The position numbers were made by a program, and so were the translations under genes. Shown in pieces: positions 1-8,790 of a stretch of DNA of 31,960 nt; position 1 is the stretch's first letter, and each line of letters starts with the position of its first letter. The notes below the pieces were generated by a model, which was not told the DNA's origin, searched no databases, and saw only the letters and a program-made list of their open reading frames with translations. The DNA comes from a virus: the IMG/VR virus record IMGVR_UViG_3300046010_002404, positions 1 through 31,960 of that record; one strand, 5' to 3'.

Positions 1-3000
1 AGAGTTGAACCGCTACTTCCTGTACTTCCTGAAGAACCAGAAGATCCTCTAGATCCTGAAGATCCTGAAGATCCTGTACTGCCTGAGCTACCGCTAGTAC
101 CTGTAGAGCCAGATGAGCCAGTAGATCCGCTTGTTCCTGTAGAACCTGATGTACCTGTACTTCCTGATGATCCACTTGTTCCTGTGCTTCCACTGCTTCC
201 TGTTGACCCTGATGTTCCTGTTGAACCAGACGTACCAGTGCTACCAGAAGATCCACTAGATCCTGATGAACCGCTAGATCCTGACGTACCAGTTGATCCT
301 GAGCTGCCACTAGTGCCAGTAGAGCCGGAGGAGCCGCTAGTTCCTGTGGAGCCAGATGAGCCTGTACTACCAGAAGTACCAGTAGAACCACTAGTACCCG
401 TAGAGCCACTAGACCCTGTTGAACCGCTACTTCCTGAAGTTCCTGTTGATCCTGATGTGCCAGTAGATCCTGAACTTCCTGTGCTTCCTGAAGAACCAGA
501 GGTACCAGTAGAGCCGCTTGTACCAGTTGAACCGCTAGAACCTGCTGATCCGCTAGTGCCTGTACTACCAGATGTTCCTGTTGAACCAGACGTACCTGTA
601 CTGCCACTAGTTCCTGATGTTCCTGTTGAGCCTGATGAACCAGAAGAGCCCGATGTACCTGAAGTACCTGATGTATTTGTAGTAGACGACCTGAAGAAGA
701 ACTGCCCACTACCTGTGTCTACTACAACGTAGTTAAGAAGTGCGTTAGAAGTTAGTCCTACGCTTAAAGATCCCGTTACAGACACGCTGCCACTGATATC
801 AAGTAGACTGTTTATTCCAGTTTCTTTGCCTATTCCTATTCTTGATTGGGACACATACAAAACCCTTTGTCCAAACTGCCCTATTCTAACTGTATTATCA
901 GAAAACGCTTCTATTATTGGAAGCCCTGCTGCTGTATTTACTGAAAATAGTGACCCAGAAAGAGAATCATCTATTTGGAAAAGTCTTCCAGAAATACCAT
1001 CTACTGCAAATACATTCGACCCAGTGCCTCTTATTGCTACAGACCCTGTAAATTGATGGATATCTGCTGCACTATCTCCAAAAATATTACTTCCACTACT
1101 ATAAATTATAGAGGAAGATACGGTCTGAACTACTAAGGTATTCGCTGTAATATTTCCCGTTGCTATTAAGCCACCATTAAGACTTAATGTAGAACCATCA
1201 AATGTTAAATTTGCTTCTGCGTTAGCAGTATTTGTAGTTCCTAAAGAAGTTAATATCCTATTATCTACAGGATTAGTTATAGTATTGAACCCAGTTCCTG
1301 AAGTGCCAGAAGATCCACTTGTACCACTTGAACCAGACGTTCCTGTACTACCTGATGAACCAGAAGTTCCCGTAGATCCACTACTTCCACTTGTACCAGT
1401 GCTTCCAGAACTGCCAGATGTGCCTGTACTTCCGCTAGAACCACTAGTACCAGTAGAACCTGATGAACCGCTTGTACCTGTGCTACCACTAGACCCACTA
1501 GTACCAGTAGATCCTGATGAACCGCTTGTGCCAGTTGAACCGCTAGTACCTGTAGATCCACTAGAACCAGAAGATCCAGATGTTCCTGTGCTACCAGACG
1601 TACCAGTTGAACCACTAGATCCTGTGCTGCCTGAAGAGCCTGATGACCCGCTAGTACCTGTAGATCCGCTTGTACCAGTACTACCACTAGACCCTGAAGA
1701 GCCTCTACTACCTGAGGAACCGCTTGATCCTGATGTTCCAGAAGAACCTGATGATCCGCTAGTCCCATTTGCTCCACTTGTACCACTAGACCCTGAAGTT
1801 CCTGATGAACCTGATGAGCCAGATGTACCTGTGCTACCTGATGAGCCAGAAGAACCCGAACTACCACTAGTGCCAGTCGATCCGCTAGTACCACTACTAC
1901 CGCTTGATCCTGATGTGCCTGATGATCCAGATGTACCTGAAGAACCTGTTGAACCAGACGTACCAGTACTACCGCTAGTACCAGTAGATCCAGATGATCC
2001 ACTACTACCGCTTGTACCAGTTGAACCAGATGTGCCTGTTGATCCGCTTGATCCACTCGATCCTGTACTACCTGAAGAACCTGATGATCCTCTACTACCA
2101 GAAGATCCTGAAGAACCACTTGTACCTGAAGAGCCTGATGTGCCTGTGGAACCACTAGATCCAGATGAACCAGATGAACCGTTTGCTCCAGATGAACCAG
2201 AAGAACCACTTGTACCAGTAGAACCTGATGAACCAGTAGAACCTGATGATCCCGTGCTGCCGGAACTACCAGAAGATCCCGTTGAGCCAGAAGATCCAGA
2301 TGTGCCAGTTGATCCAGATGAACCAGATGTGCCTGTGGATCCTGAGCTACCAGAAGTGCCTGTGGAACCACTAGATCCAGAAGTTCCAGTGCTTCCACTA
2401 CTTCCAGAGCTTCCTGATGATCCAGAAGTACCAGAGGAACCGTCAGCTCCATTAGCCCTATAAAATACATTACCCGCCTGATCTACTACTAAAAACAGAT
2501 TTGCGCTAGCACTTATTGGTATATTTCTTAAGCTTAAAGAGCCTGTAATTCTAACGCTACCTGTAAACGTGTGGGTATCTAGAATGCTATCTCCAAATAT
2601 GTTACTGCCACTGCTATAAACTACTGATGAGCTTACAGTCTGGACAACTAAAGTTCTTGCAGTTATATCCCCAGTAGCTGTTAAATTACCAGTTAAATTT
2701 AATGTAGATCCATCAAAAGTTAAATTTGCCTCTGCATTTGCAGTATTAGTTGTACCAAGAGAAGTTAATATTCTATTGTCTGCTGGATTCGTTATTGTAT
2801 TAAATCCGGTTCCTGAAGTTCCTGATGAGCCCGAACTACCTGACGATCCACTAGTACCGGTGCTTCCGCTAGATCCACTAGTACCAGCAGAACCTGATGA
2901 GCCAGAGGATCCTGTAGAGCCTGAACTACCCGATGTTCCAGTACTTCCACTAGATCCAGATGACCCAGCACTACCTGAGGAGCCAGAAGATCCATTTGCT

Positions 3001-6000
3001 CCACTAGTGCCAGAACTACCGGAAGATCCAGAGCTACCGCTAGTACCTGATGTTCCACTTGAACCTGAAGTACCTGAACTTCCAGATGTTCCACTTGAAC
3101 CTGAAGTACCTGAAGAACCTGAAGAGCCATTTGCTCCAGAAGTACCGCTAGAACCAGAACTACCAGAAGAACCTCTAGTACCTGATGAGCCAGAAGTACC
3201 TGAACTGCCACTAGATCCGGCTGTGCCAGAAGTACCGCCACCAACAATTAAAGATGCTTCAAACCAAGTTCCGCTTCCGGCAGAATTTATATTTTGAGAT
3301 GTAGGATTACCTGTAAAAGCAGTAACTTCTACATAATCTGTTGAACCATTAAAATAAATTATAGCATCTATTTCTTGTGCATAACCTGAGCCAGATAGAA
3401 TTTGGGTTTGATGTATCGCAACTTGGGTTGTTCCATTTTTCCTAAATTGGATATTGGTTTGGTTGTTAGTTACAGAACCAGCATCCCACCAAACTTGAGC
3501 ATTAGTTATATAATAACCAGCAATAGTTGGTTGAATTTTATTAGAGGTTAACCAGTTATTAGGATCAAAGTCATCACCAAATGTTATAACAGTATCAGCA
3601 CCATTTGGTATAGTTTGAGCACCGCCTTGTTTAGTACCTCTAACAACATAGTTAGATGCTACTAATCCTGTTGGTGAAGTACCTGATGTACCACTAGACC
3701 CACTCGAGCCATTAGCACCGCTAGTACCTGCAGATCCACTTGAACCTGATGTTCCAGCGCTTCCAGAAGATCCAGAAGAACCATTAGCACCGCTAGTACC
3801 TGCAGATCCAGAACTGCCTGAAGAACCGCTGGTTCCGCTAGTTCCTGAAGTACTTCCTACAGCTACTCCAACTTGTTTAGCATTTATTATAAGTGACGGT
3901 GCTAAAGGAATTAGAGGGCTAGTTTGGGCCCCAAGGGTAGTAACTTGTACATGATCACTTGGTGCAGAAAATACAAATTCTACATACTCATTAGCAACGC
4001 TAGAGGTTACTATATATGACACGTAAGGAAGCTGGTAAGAGCTATTGGCTACTAATGATATGGTAGAGTTGCTACCAGACACATTAATTCCATTTTGTCT
4101 CATCCATATGCTAACATCTATTTGAGAACCTCCCTGAGTTTTTTGTATTTGCCCAGAATAAGCTACTTCGTATATTCCTGGATAAGCAAATGTAATTCTT
4201 GAGCCTCCTTGTACAGTAATACCATAAGAATATACTGTATTATTGTATGTCCATACTGTAGGAGTGTTAGATGCGCTAACATTCTGAGTAGTAGTATCTA
4301 TAAAACTTCCTACCCAGTTTGCTATACCGGCCCCACTAGATCCAGGAGCTCCATTTATTCCAGAGGTACCTGATGATCCACTTGAACCAGATGACCCTGA
4401 AGATCCAGATGAACCAGAAGTACCTGATGTTCCTGTACTTCCTGATGTTCCTGTACTTCCTGATGTTCCAGAAGTTCCTGTAGAGCCACTACTTCCTGAT
4501 GTGCCTGTAGACCCACTAGAGCCAGAACTTCCTGAAGATCCTGATGTGCCAGATGAACCATCCGCCCCATTAGTTCTGTAAAATACGTTACCCGCCTGGT
4601 CTACAACTAAAAATAGATTTGCGCTAGCACTTATAGGTATATTTCTTAAACTTAGAGATCCAGTTATTCTTACGCTTCCTGTAAAGGTATGAGTGTCTAC
4701 TATACTATCTCCAAATATGTTACTGCCACTACTGTATATTACTGAAGAAGATATGGTTTGTACTACTAAAGTATTAGCAAAAATACTTCCAGGAGTGCTT
4801 ATATTTCCGCTAACATTTAAAGCTCCTGTTACATTAAAACTATTATTAACATACAATAAATTTATTGAAGCAGTTGCTGCATTTGGAGTACCGTCTGATA
4901 GTATTACTCTACCTACAGCGGGACTATTAATAGTTGTAAATCCTGTACCGCTAGAACCTGCTGACCCTGCGCTTCCACTAGATCCGCTACTACCTGAAGT
5001 TCCTGATGTCCCAGTGCTACCAGAACTTCCTGAAGACCCACTTGTACCAGTTGAACCTGCACTACCTGAACTACCGCTTGTACCAGATGATCCTGTAGAA
5101 CCCGATGAGCCAGATGTACCTGTACTTCCTGATGATCCAGATGTTCCTGTAGAACCGCTTGTACCAGTAGAACCAGAAGATCCTGCTATGCCACTAGTTC
5201 CGGAAGTTCCACTAGAACCAGATGTGCCAGTAGAACCAGAAGAGCCGCTAGAACCTGTACTACCTGAAGAACCAGAGCTGCCAGAAGTACCTGTACTGCC
5301 ACTAGATCCGCTTGTTCCACTTGTACCAGTAGAACCAGAAGAACCACTAGAACCTGATGTACCTGTTGTTCCACTAGTACCTGAAGTACCAGTTGTTCCA
5401 GATGAACCAGTTTCTCCACTGGTACCTGAACTCCCACTAGTGCCAGATGTGCCTGAAGAGCCAGAACTTCCAGAAGTACCTGAGGTTCCACTAGATCCTG
5501 ATGAACCTGATGTTCCTGAAGAGCCAGAACTTCCAGAAGTACCTGAGGTTCCACTAGATCCTGATGAACCTGATGTTCCTGAGGAGCCAGATGTTCCGCT
5601 TGTACCTGAGGAACCAGACGTGCCACTTGAACCTGTGGAACCTGCGCTACCAGAAGATCCGGAAGATCCTGTTGAACCTGAGCTGCCGCTAGATCCAGAA
5701 GTCCCCGTAGACCCACTTGATCCAGAGCTTCCAGAAGTACCTGAGGTTCCACTAGATCCTGATGAACCAGTCGAACCTGAGCTGCCGCTAGATCCGCTTG
5801 TTCCTGATGTACCAGATGTGCCACTAGAGCCATCAGCTCCGCTTGTTCTATAGTAAAATTGTCCAGTTACAGGGTCTACTACTACAAAAGTTGTTGAGCC
5901 AGAATTTAAAGATAAATCTTTTACGCTTAAAGAACCTGTTATAAGTACACTTCCAGTAAATTGATGTGTATCAGTTATACTATCCCCAAATATATTACTA

Positions 6001-6740
6001 CCGCTGCTATAAACTACTGAAGATGTTACATATTGTACTACTAAAGTAGTTGCATATATGTTTCCTGGGGTTACTATATCTCCACTAACATTTAAAGATC
6101 CAGTAACAGATAAAGTATTATTGTTATATACTAAATTAGCAGACGCTGTTGCTGCATTTACAGAACCATTTGATAAAATTACTCTTCCCGGTCCCGGATC
6201 GTGTATGGTATCGAATCCTGTTCCAGAAGAACCAGCTGTACCGGAAGTACCAGTTGTTCCAGAAGAACCAGCTGTACCGGAGGTGCCGCTTGTACCTGTT
6301 GTTCCGCTAGTTCCTGATGAACCAGTTGTTCCAGATGTACCACTAGTACCAGAAGACCCTGCTGTGCCTGATGTACCGCTAGATCCGTTAGCTCCAGAAG
6401 ATCCTACGCCTCCTGATAAAGTGTATTGAAATTGCCCTGTAGAAGGATTTACTACTACAAAATAAGATGCACTAGAAGTTTGAGGCAAGTAACTGTTATA
6501 TATGGCCCCTGATACATTTAAAGATCCGGTAATAGTTTGATCTCCTCTAAAAATATTAGACCCAGTAGTTGCTAAAGATGCAGACTTTGCAGAAAATATT
6601 GGATCGTTTTCTGGAAAAGATCCCGAAAATGAACCTGTAAAAGATCCTGAGAAAGATCCCGCAGTTACGGTATTTGTTACCGTTAAACTATTAAAATTAG
6701 CATTAGAACCATCTCTAGGTATCGGGATCCATGTAGCCAT
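1..6740 (-). CDS. Giant collagen-like tail fibre/adhesin, 3' end outside window
   Basis: One frame stays open from the ATG at 6740 to the left edge: 2246 codons and no stop seen. Approximate residues: 1-109 N-terminal virion-binding type region (starts MATWIPIPRDGSN); Gly-X-Y blocks at 110-171, 301-594, 724-798, 961-1020, 1167-1306, 1432-1814 and 2027 to the edge. These are made almost only of GSS, GTS, GST, GTT, GTA and GAN triplets, with almost no proline. Two beta-rich C1q/TNF-like jelly-roll domains lie at about 800-959 (N-W-V-G-S-F-x-D-T-T-T-Q start, later S-I-W-M-R-Q-N-G) and 1021-1165 (I-Q-F-R-K-N-G-T, then Y-V-E-V-T-A-F). Spacer modules containing SSGSNIFGD and FTGSV separate the blocks. 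It is likely a distal tail or head fibre contacting host surface glycans. Function is inferred from architecture; the gene and frame are clear. It directly follows a small fibre-like gene. Confidence 0.9.
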   Translation of the reverse strand, partial: MATWIPIPRDGSNANFNSLTVTNTVTAGSFSGSFTGSFSGSFPENDPIFSAKSASLATTGSNIFRGDQTITGSLNVSGAIYNSYLPQTSSASYFVVVNPSTGQFQYTLSGGVGSSGANGSSGTSGTAGSSGTSGTSGTTGSSGTSGTTGTSGTSGTAGSSGTTGTSGTAGSSGTGFDTIHDPGPGRVILSNGSVNAATASANLVYNNNTLSVTGSLNVSGDIVTPGNIYATTLVVQYVTSSVVYSSGSNIFGDSITDTHQFTGSVLITGSLSVKDLSLNSGSTTFVVVDPVTGQFYYRTSGADGSSGTSGTSGTSGSSGSSGSTGSSGSSGTSGTSGSSGSSGSTGTSGSSGSSGSTGSSGSSGSAGSTGSSGTSGSSGTSGTSGSSGTSGSSGSSGTSGTSGSSGSSGTSGSSGSSGTSGTSGSSGSSGTSGTSGSSGTSGETGSSGTTGTSGTSGTTGTSGSSGSSGSTGTSGTSGSSGSTGTSGSSGSSGSTGSSGSSGSTGTSGSSGTSGTSGIAGSSGSTGTSGSTGTSGSSGSTGTSGSSGSTGSSGTSGSSGSAGSTGTSGSSGSSGSTGTSGTSGSSGSSGSAGSAGSSGTGFTTINSPAVGRVILSDGTPNAATASINLLYVNNSFNVTGALNVSGNISTPGSIFANTLVVQTISSSVIYSSGSNIFGDSIVDTHTFTGSVRITGSLSLRNIPISASANLFLVVDQAGNVFYRTNGADGSSGTSGSSGSSGSSGSTGTSGSSGSTGTSGTSGSTGTSGSTGTSGTSGSSGSSGSSGSSGSSGTSGINGAPGSSGAGIANWVGSFIDTTTQNVSASNTPTVWTYNNTVYSYGITVQGGSRITFAYPGIYEVAYSGQIQKTQGGSQIDVSIWMRQNGINVSGSNSTISLVANSSYQLPYVSYIVTSSVANEYVEFVFSAPSDHVQVTTLGAQTSPLIPLAPSLIINAKQVGVAVGSTSGTSGTSGSSGSSGSAGTSGANGSSGSSGSAGTSGSSGSAGTSGANGSSGSSGTSGTSPTGLVASNYVVRGTKQGGAQTIPNGADTVITFGDDFDPNNWLTSNKIQPTIAGYYITNAQVWWDAGSVTNNQTNIQFRKNGTTQVAIHQTQILSGSGYAQEIDAIIYFNGSTDYVEVTAFTGNPTSQNINSAGSGTWFEASLIVGGGTSGTAGSSGSSGTSGSSGTRGSSGSSGSSGTSGANGSSGSSGTSGSSGTSGSSGTSGSSGTSGTSGSSGSSGSSGTSGANGSSGSSGSAGSSGSSGSTGTSGSSGSTGSSGSSGSAGTSGSSGSTGTSGSSGSSGSSGTSGTGFNTITNPADNRILTSLGTTNTANAEANLTFDGSTLNLTGNLTATGDITARTLVVQTVSSSVVYSSGSNIFGDSILDTHTFTGSVRITGSLSLRNIPISASANLFLVVDQAGNVFYRANGADGSSGTSGSSGSSGSSGSTGTSGSSGSTGTSGSSGSTGTSGSSGSTGTSGSSGSTGSSGSSGSTGSSGSTGSSGSTGTSGSSGSSGANGSSGSSGSSGSTGTSGSSGTSGSSGSSGSRGSSGSSGSTGSSGSSGSTGTSGSTGTSGSSGSSGSTGTSGSTGTSGSTGSSGTSGSSGTSGSSGSSGTSGSTGTSGSSGSSGSSGSTGTSGSSGSSGTSGSSGTSGANGTSGSSGSSGTSGSSGSSGSRGSSGSSGSTGTSGSTGTSGSSGSSGSTGSSGSTGTSGSTGTSGSSGSSGSTGTSGSTGTSGSSGSTGTSGSSGSTGTSGSSGSTGTSGSSGSTGTSGSSGSTGTSGSSGSTGTSGSSGSTGTSGSSGTSGSSGTSGTGFNTITNPVDNRILTSLGTTNTANAEANLTFDGSTLSLNGGLIATGNITANTLVVQTVSSSIIYSSGSNIFGDSAADIHQFTGSVAIRGTGSNVFAVDGISGRLFQIDDSLSGSLFSVNTAAGLPIIEAFSDNTVRIGQFGQRVLYVSQSRIGIGKETGINSLLDISGSVSVTGSLSVGLTSNALLNYVVVDTGSGQFFFRSSTTNTSGTSGTSGSSGSSGSTGTSGTSGSTGTSGSTGTSGSTGTSGSAGSSGSTGTSGSTGTSGSSGSTGSSGSTGTSGSTGTSGSSGSTGSSGSTGTSGSTGTSGSTGSSGSTGTSGSSGSTGTSGSSGSTGTSGSSGSSGSSGSSGSTGTSGSTGTSGSTGSSGSTGTSGSSGSTGTSGSTGTSGSTGSSGSTGTSGSSGSTGSSGSSGSRGSSGSSGSTGSSGST
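670..1290 (-). repeat. Fibre spacer module, copy 4, with extra domain
   Basis: Begins GFNTITNPVDNRILTSLG and contains SSGSNIFGDSAAD. About 85 extra codons follow, with GRLFQIDDSLSGSLFSVN, PIIEAFSDNTVRIGQFG and a final SLLDISGSVSVTGSL, a module known from phage fibres, before the next collagen-like block. Confidence 0.75.
2463..2815 (-). repeat. Fibre spacer module, copy 3
   Basis: Begins GFNTITNPADNRILTSLG and ends VDQAGNVFYRANGADG. First half nearly identical to copy 4, second half to copy 2, which suggests recombination between copies. Confidence 0.8.
3049..3120. repeat. 36-bp tandem repeat in the fibre gene
   Basis: Units at 3049-3084 and 3085-3120 share their first 30 bases exactly. Each codes four Gly-X-Y triplets. 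Confidence 0.8.
4570..4953 (-). repeat. Fibre spacer module, copy 2
   Basis: Contains GRVILSDG, NTLVVQ, SSGSNIFGDSIVD, TGSVRITGSLSL and ends VVDQAGNVFYRTNGADG. The last part is nearly identical in DNA to copy 3. Confidence 0.8.
5455..5580. repeat. Perfect 63-bp tandem duplication in the fibre gene
   Basis: Two identical 63-base units (5455-5517 and 5518-5580), coding seven Gly-X-Y triplets each. A 41-base stretch of the same unit is repeated at 5728-5768. The frame is kept. Confidence 0.9.
5841..6222 (-). repeat. Fibre spacer module, copy 1
   Basis: About 127 codons between collagen-like blocks 1 and 2. Contains GRVILSNGS, TTLVVQ, SSGSNIFGDSI, HQFTGSV, ITGSLS and a closing VDPVTGQFYY segment. 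Confidence 0.8.
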
Positions 6741-6776
6741 TTAAGCTTTTGATTTTTATTATAAACTTCCGTTAAA

Positions 6777-6785
6777 TATAAATAT
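6777..6785 (-). promoter_or_regulatory. ATATTTATA motif before giant fibre
   Basis: Coding-strand ATATTTATA, eight bases after the preceding stop and 36 bases before the fibre ATG. Same word and orientation as at seven other gene junctions. Confidence 0.5.
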
Positions 6786-6793
6786 CAAAAAGC

Positions 6794-7045
6794 CTAAAAA
6801 GACTCATTGCCAAGATCTATTACTGCATTGCTTCCTGTATCTGCAAACGTTCCTAGTCCTTGTATGAATATAGATCCGCTATATCCACTAGTAGACGCTA
6901 CTACATGTTGAGAACCGCTTATTACTATAGCAGGTATAGAAGAGGTCTGGACAAATGTTGTTTGTCCAAAAACTGTCAATGATCCTGTCAATACAAAATT
7001 TCCTGATAGTTCTTTACTTATTTGCTTAGATCTAATTAATGCCAT
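6794..7045 (-). CDS. Small fibre-like structural protein (83 aa)
   Basis: Starts at the ATG of MALIRSKQISKELSG, one base after the stop of the gp15-like gene; a TTG at 7054 would overlap that gene and is less likely. The body is Gly/Ser/Thr-rich and beta-prone, with phrases such as FVLTGSLTVFGQTTF and VISGSQ. These resemble the non-collagen spacers of the giant fibre just downstream (GSLNVSG, FTGSV). It contains no cysteine and no membrane segment. It is probably a virion protein, perhaps an adaptor or short fibre that trimerises and joins the giant fibre to the particle. The role is inferred from similarity of style and position only. Confidence 0.7.
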   Translation of the reverse strand: MALIRSKQISKELSGNFVLTGSLTVFGQTTFVQTSSIPAIVISGSQHVVASTSGYSGSIFIQGLGTFADTGSNAVIDLGNESF

Positions 7046-7046
7046 T

Positions 7047-8300
7047 TTATACAAATTTACCTACAGCTATTATCTCATCTTGAGTATCTAAAACATACCC
7101 TAAAGTACCTGTATCTATAGTCAAAACGGTATTAAGTCCTGACTCTACAAAAGAAATTATATGAGTTGAATCAACATATACTCCATTTACAAAAAACTTA
7201 AAATCAGAAACAGATGTAGCCGGTAAACCTGATCCTATTGGAGGCTGTTTAAAGGCTGTGTTTAAGAATGTAGCTGTGCTAGTTGTTGTAGAAGCTGCAT
7301 CTGCTTTCTTTGTTTCTGATGTATTTAAATACAATAATATATCGGTAGTTGTTGTTGTGTTTGTTATATTTGTCACATTTACTCCTTCAGGTATGTAAGA
7401 TGTCAATGCTTTCTTAGGTTTATTAGGCGCTTTAAACGTAACATTTTCTACATCTTGACTAGATGCTTCCATAGTGAATAAAACTTGCGCTTTAGACCTA
7501 TATTTAAGCGCATTTGCAGCTAAGTGCTTGCCAATATTACTAGGAGTTAAGTATCCATTCATTGTTAGAGTGAACGTACTTACAAATCTTCTGTCAGACC
7601 CATCTGTAATTTCGTTAGTTATAGGAAAACTATCTACTCTAGCTTTAAAAAGAAATTTACCAGGCTCTCCCCAATAAGAATCAGCTCTAAAACTTATATC
7701 TTCAATTACTTTATTTATATCTTCGTAAAAAGAAGTGTAGATAGTACACGTGTAGGTCAAGGTATAGTAGTCAGGAACCACTACATTATAAAATTCTTTT
7801 ACAGGAACTCTATTTGTAAGCACTGCAAAGTTATCATATTGGTTTTTTGTGGTATATTTTTTTTCATAAGTTTGAAATATATTTACAGTATTTCCGTCTA
7901 ACTTATGACTTAAGTTTCTATTTCTCTCTAAATTATCTCTTCTTATAGTAATAATAGGCAGCATTATTCTACCTTCCTTATCTCTATAAACCCCATCTTT
8001 TTGTGCTGTTTTCCATCTTTCGGCATCAGCAAATATTACAGGGATGTTTTGTTTTGTCCCTTCATTTATAACATACGGTCTAATAACTTCCTGATAATAA
8101 TACAATATAGCACTATCTATGTCTTCTAAACCTACAGATACATCTTTAAATTCTTCTCCCCTCATTGACACATCTTCCCCTCTTTTATACTCATGTATAG
8201 GAGGTTTTTGGACGTTGTCGTAGTTGGGAGTTATTAGACTGTTTAAAATCTCTGCCTCAGTCTTAGGTACATTTTTTATGACTCTTTTTTGTAAAGGCAT
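7047..8300 (-). CDS. 15: gp15-like tail completion/sheath terminator protein with C-terminal extension
   Basis: 417 residues against about 272 in T4 gp15. The region from about 90 to 270 follows the gp15 plan: a NIPVIFADAERW segment, then YTCTIYTSFYEDINKVIEDI, which parallels the YELSIFTRYEDD region of T4 gp15, then a beta segment ending STFTLTMNGYLTPSN, parallel to SLTFEVNGWMYP. gp15 caps the tail tube and sheath and joins the tail to the neck. From about 280 there is a Thr/Ala-rich linker (TNTTTTTD, AASTTTSTATF) and a beta-rich domain (FKFFVNGVYVDS) that T4 gp15 lacks. It lies immediately downstream of the gp14-like gene. Assignment is by remembered motif similarity and order. Confidence 0.75.
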   Translation of the reverse strand: MPLQKRVIKNVPKTEAEILNSLITPNYDNVQKPPIHEYKRGEDVSMRGEEFKDVSVGLEDIDSAILYYYQEVIRPYVINEGTKQNIPVIFADAERWKTAQKDGVYRDKEGRIMLPIITIRRDNLERNRNLSHKLDGNTVNIFQTYEKKYTTKNQYDNFAVLTNRVPVKEFYNVVVPDYYTLTYTCTIYTSFYEDINKVIEDISFRADSYWGEPGKFLFKARVDSFPITNEITDGSDRRFVSTFTLTMNGYLTPSNIGKHLAANALKYRSKAQVLFTMEASSQDVENVTFKAPNKPKKALTSYIPEGVNVTNITNTTTTTDILLYLNTSETKKADAASTTTSTATFLNTAFKQPPIGSGLPATSVSDFKFFVNGVYVDSTHIISFVESGLNTVLTIDTGTLGYVLDTQDEIIAVGKFV

Positions 8301-8301
8301 A

Positions 8302-8790
8302 TTATGTAGATTTTATAATATTTAACTTATTTACACCAGTAAGATGCGTCTTACATTTTATAGACCAAGACTCACCATACTTTTCTAAATCAGATTCAAG
8401 AGAGTATTCAGGATTTTTACCCATTACAAATTGATTTTCTATTACTAGATCAACTTCATAATAAGCCTCTTTCAAATATATTATATCCCCTACTTCCATA
8501 ATTAAATTTATATCTATAAGATCCTCTCTCAAAAATCTAAATTCTGCCATTTGTCCTATTGACTTTCCGAAAGATTGGTCCTCTGATACCTGATCATCTA
8601 TTGCGTAAAAACAAGCTATTAATATAGGCTGATCATACATTTTATTTTTAGACTCTCCGTATATGTTGTATTTAGTTTCTGATAAAGACAGTTTATAATA
8701 CAGTATTTCCTCAGCGACTATTCTATTTACTACTTGTCTGCTGTGGTGTCTAAAAAATGATCTTGCTCTCGGTCCTCCGTAAAGTGCCAT
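8302..8790 (-). CDS. 14: gp14-like neck protein
   Basis: 162 residues, shorter than T4 gp14 (256). The start (MALYGGPRARSFFRHHSRQ) and the central FRFLREDLIDINLIMEVGD, then YYEVDLVIENQFVMGKNPEY, match the neck-protein family: a FLREDL segment followed by a beta structure that ends in a statement of the tail-side interface. gp14 forms the neck ring with gp13 and joins head to tail. The ATG overlaps the stop of the preceding gene by one base (TAATG) and the gp15-like gene starts one base after its stop, so 14 and 15 are translationally coupled. No membrane segment or signal peptide. Confidence 0.75.
   Translation of the reverse strand: MALYGGPRARSFFRHHSRQVVNRIVAEEILYYKLSLSETKYNIYGESKNKMYDQPILIACFYAIDDQVSEDQSFGKSIGQMAEFRFLREDLIDINLIMEVGDIIYLKEAYYEVDLVIENQFVMGKNPEYSLESDLEKYGESWSIKCKTHLTGVNKLNIIKST

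Noticed and set aside
184-732. Plus-strand ORF of Pro/Val/Glu/Asp repeats (also at 1285-2463, 2776-3297, 4693-5853 and 6058-6429)
   Set aside because: These are antisense readings of the Gly-Ser/Thr repeats of the fibre gene. Repeated glycine and serine/threonine codons leave the opposite strand without stops, and no start signal is present.
1277-2470. Minus-strand ORFs rich in Leu, Val, His, Gln (also at 2792-3247, 4355-4570 and 5186-5833)
   Set aside because: They are out-of-frame readings of the same collagen-like gene; the real frame, with Gly-X-Y, continues through them without a stop.
1-6740. CRISPR or tandem array from the regular repeats
   Set aside because: The repeats are three-residue coding units with no fixed spacer; the reading frame is continuous.
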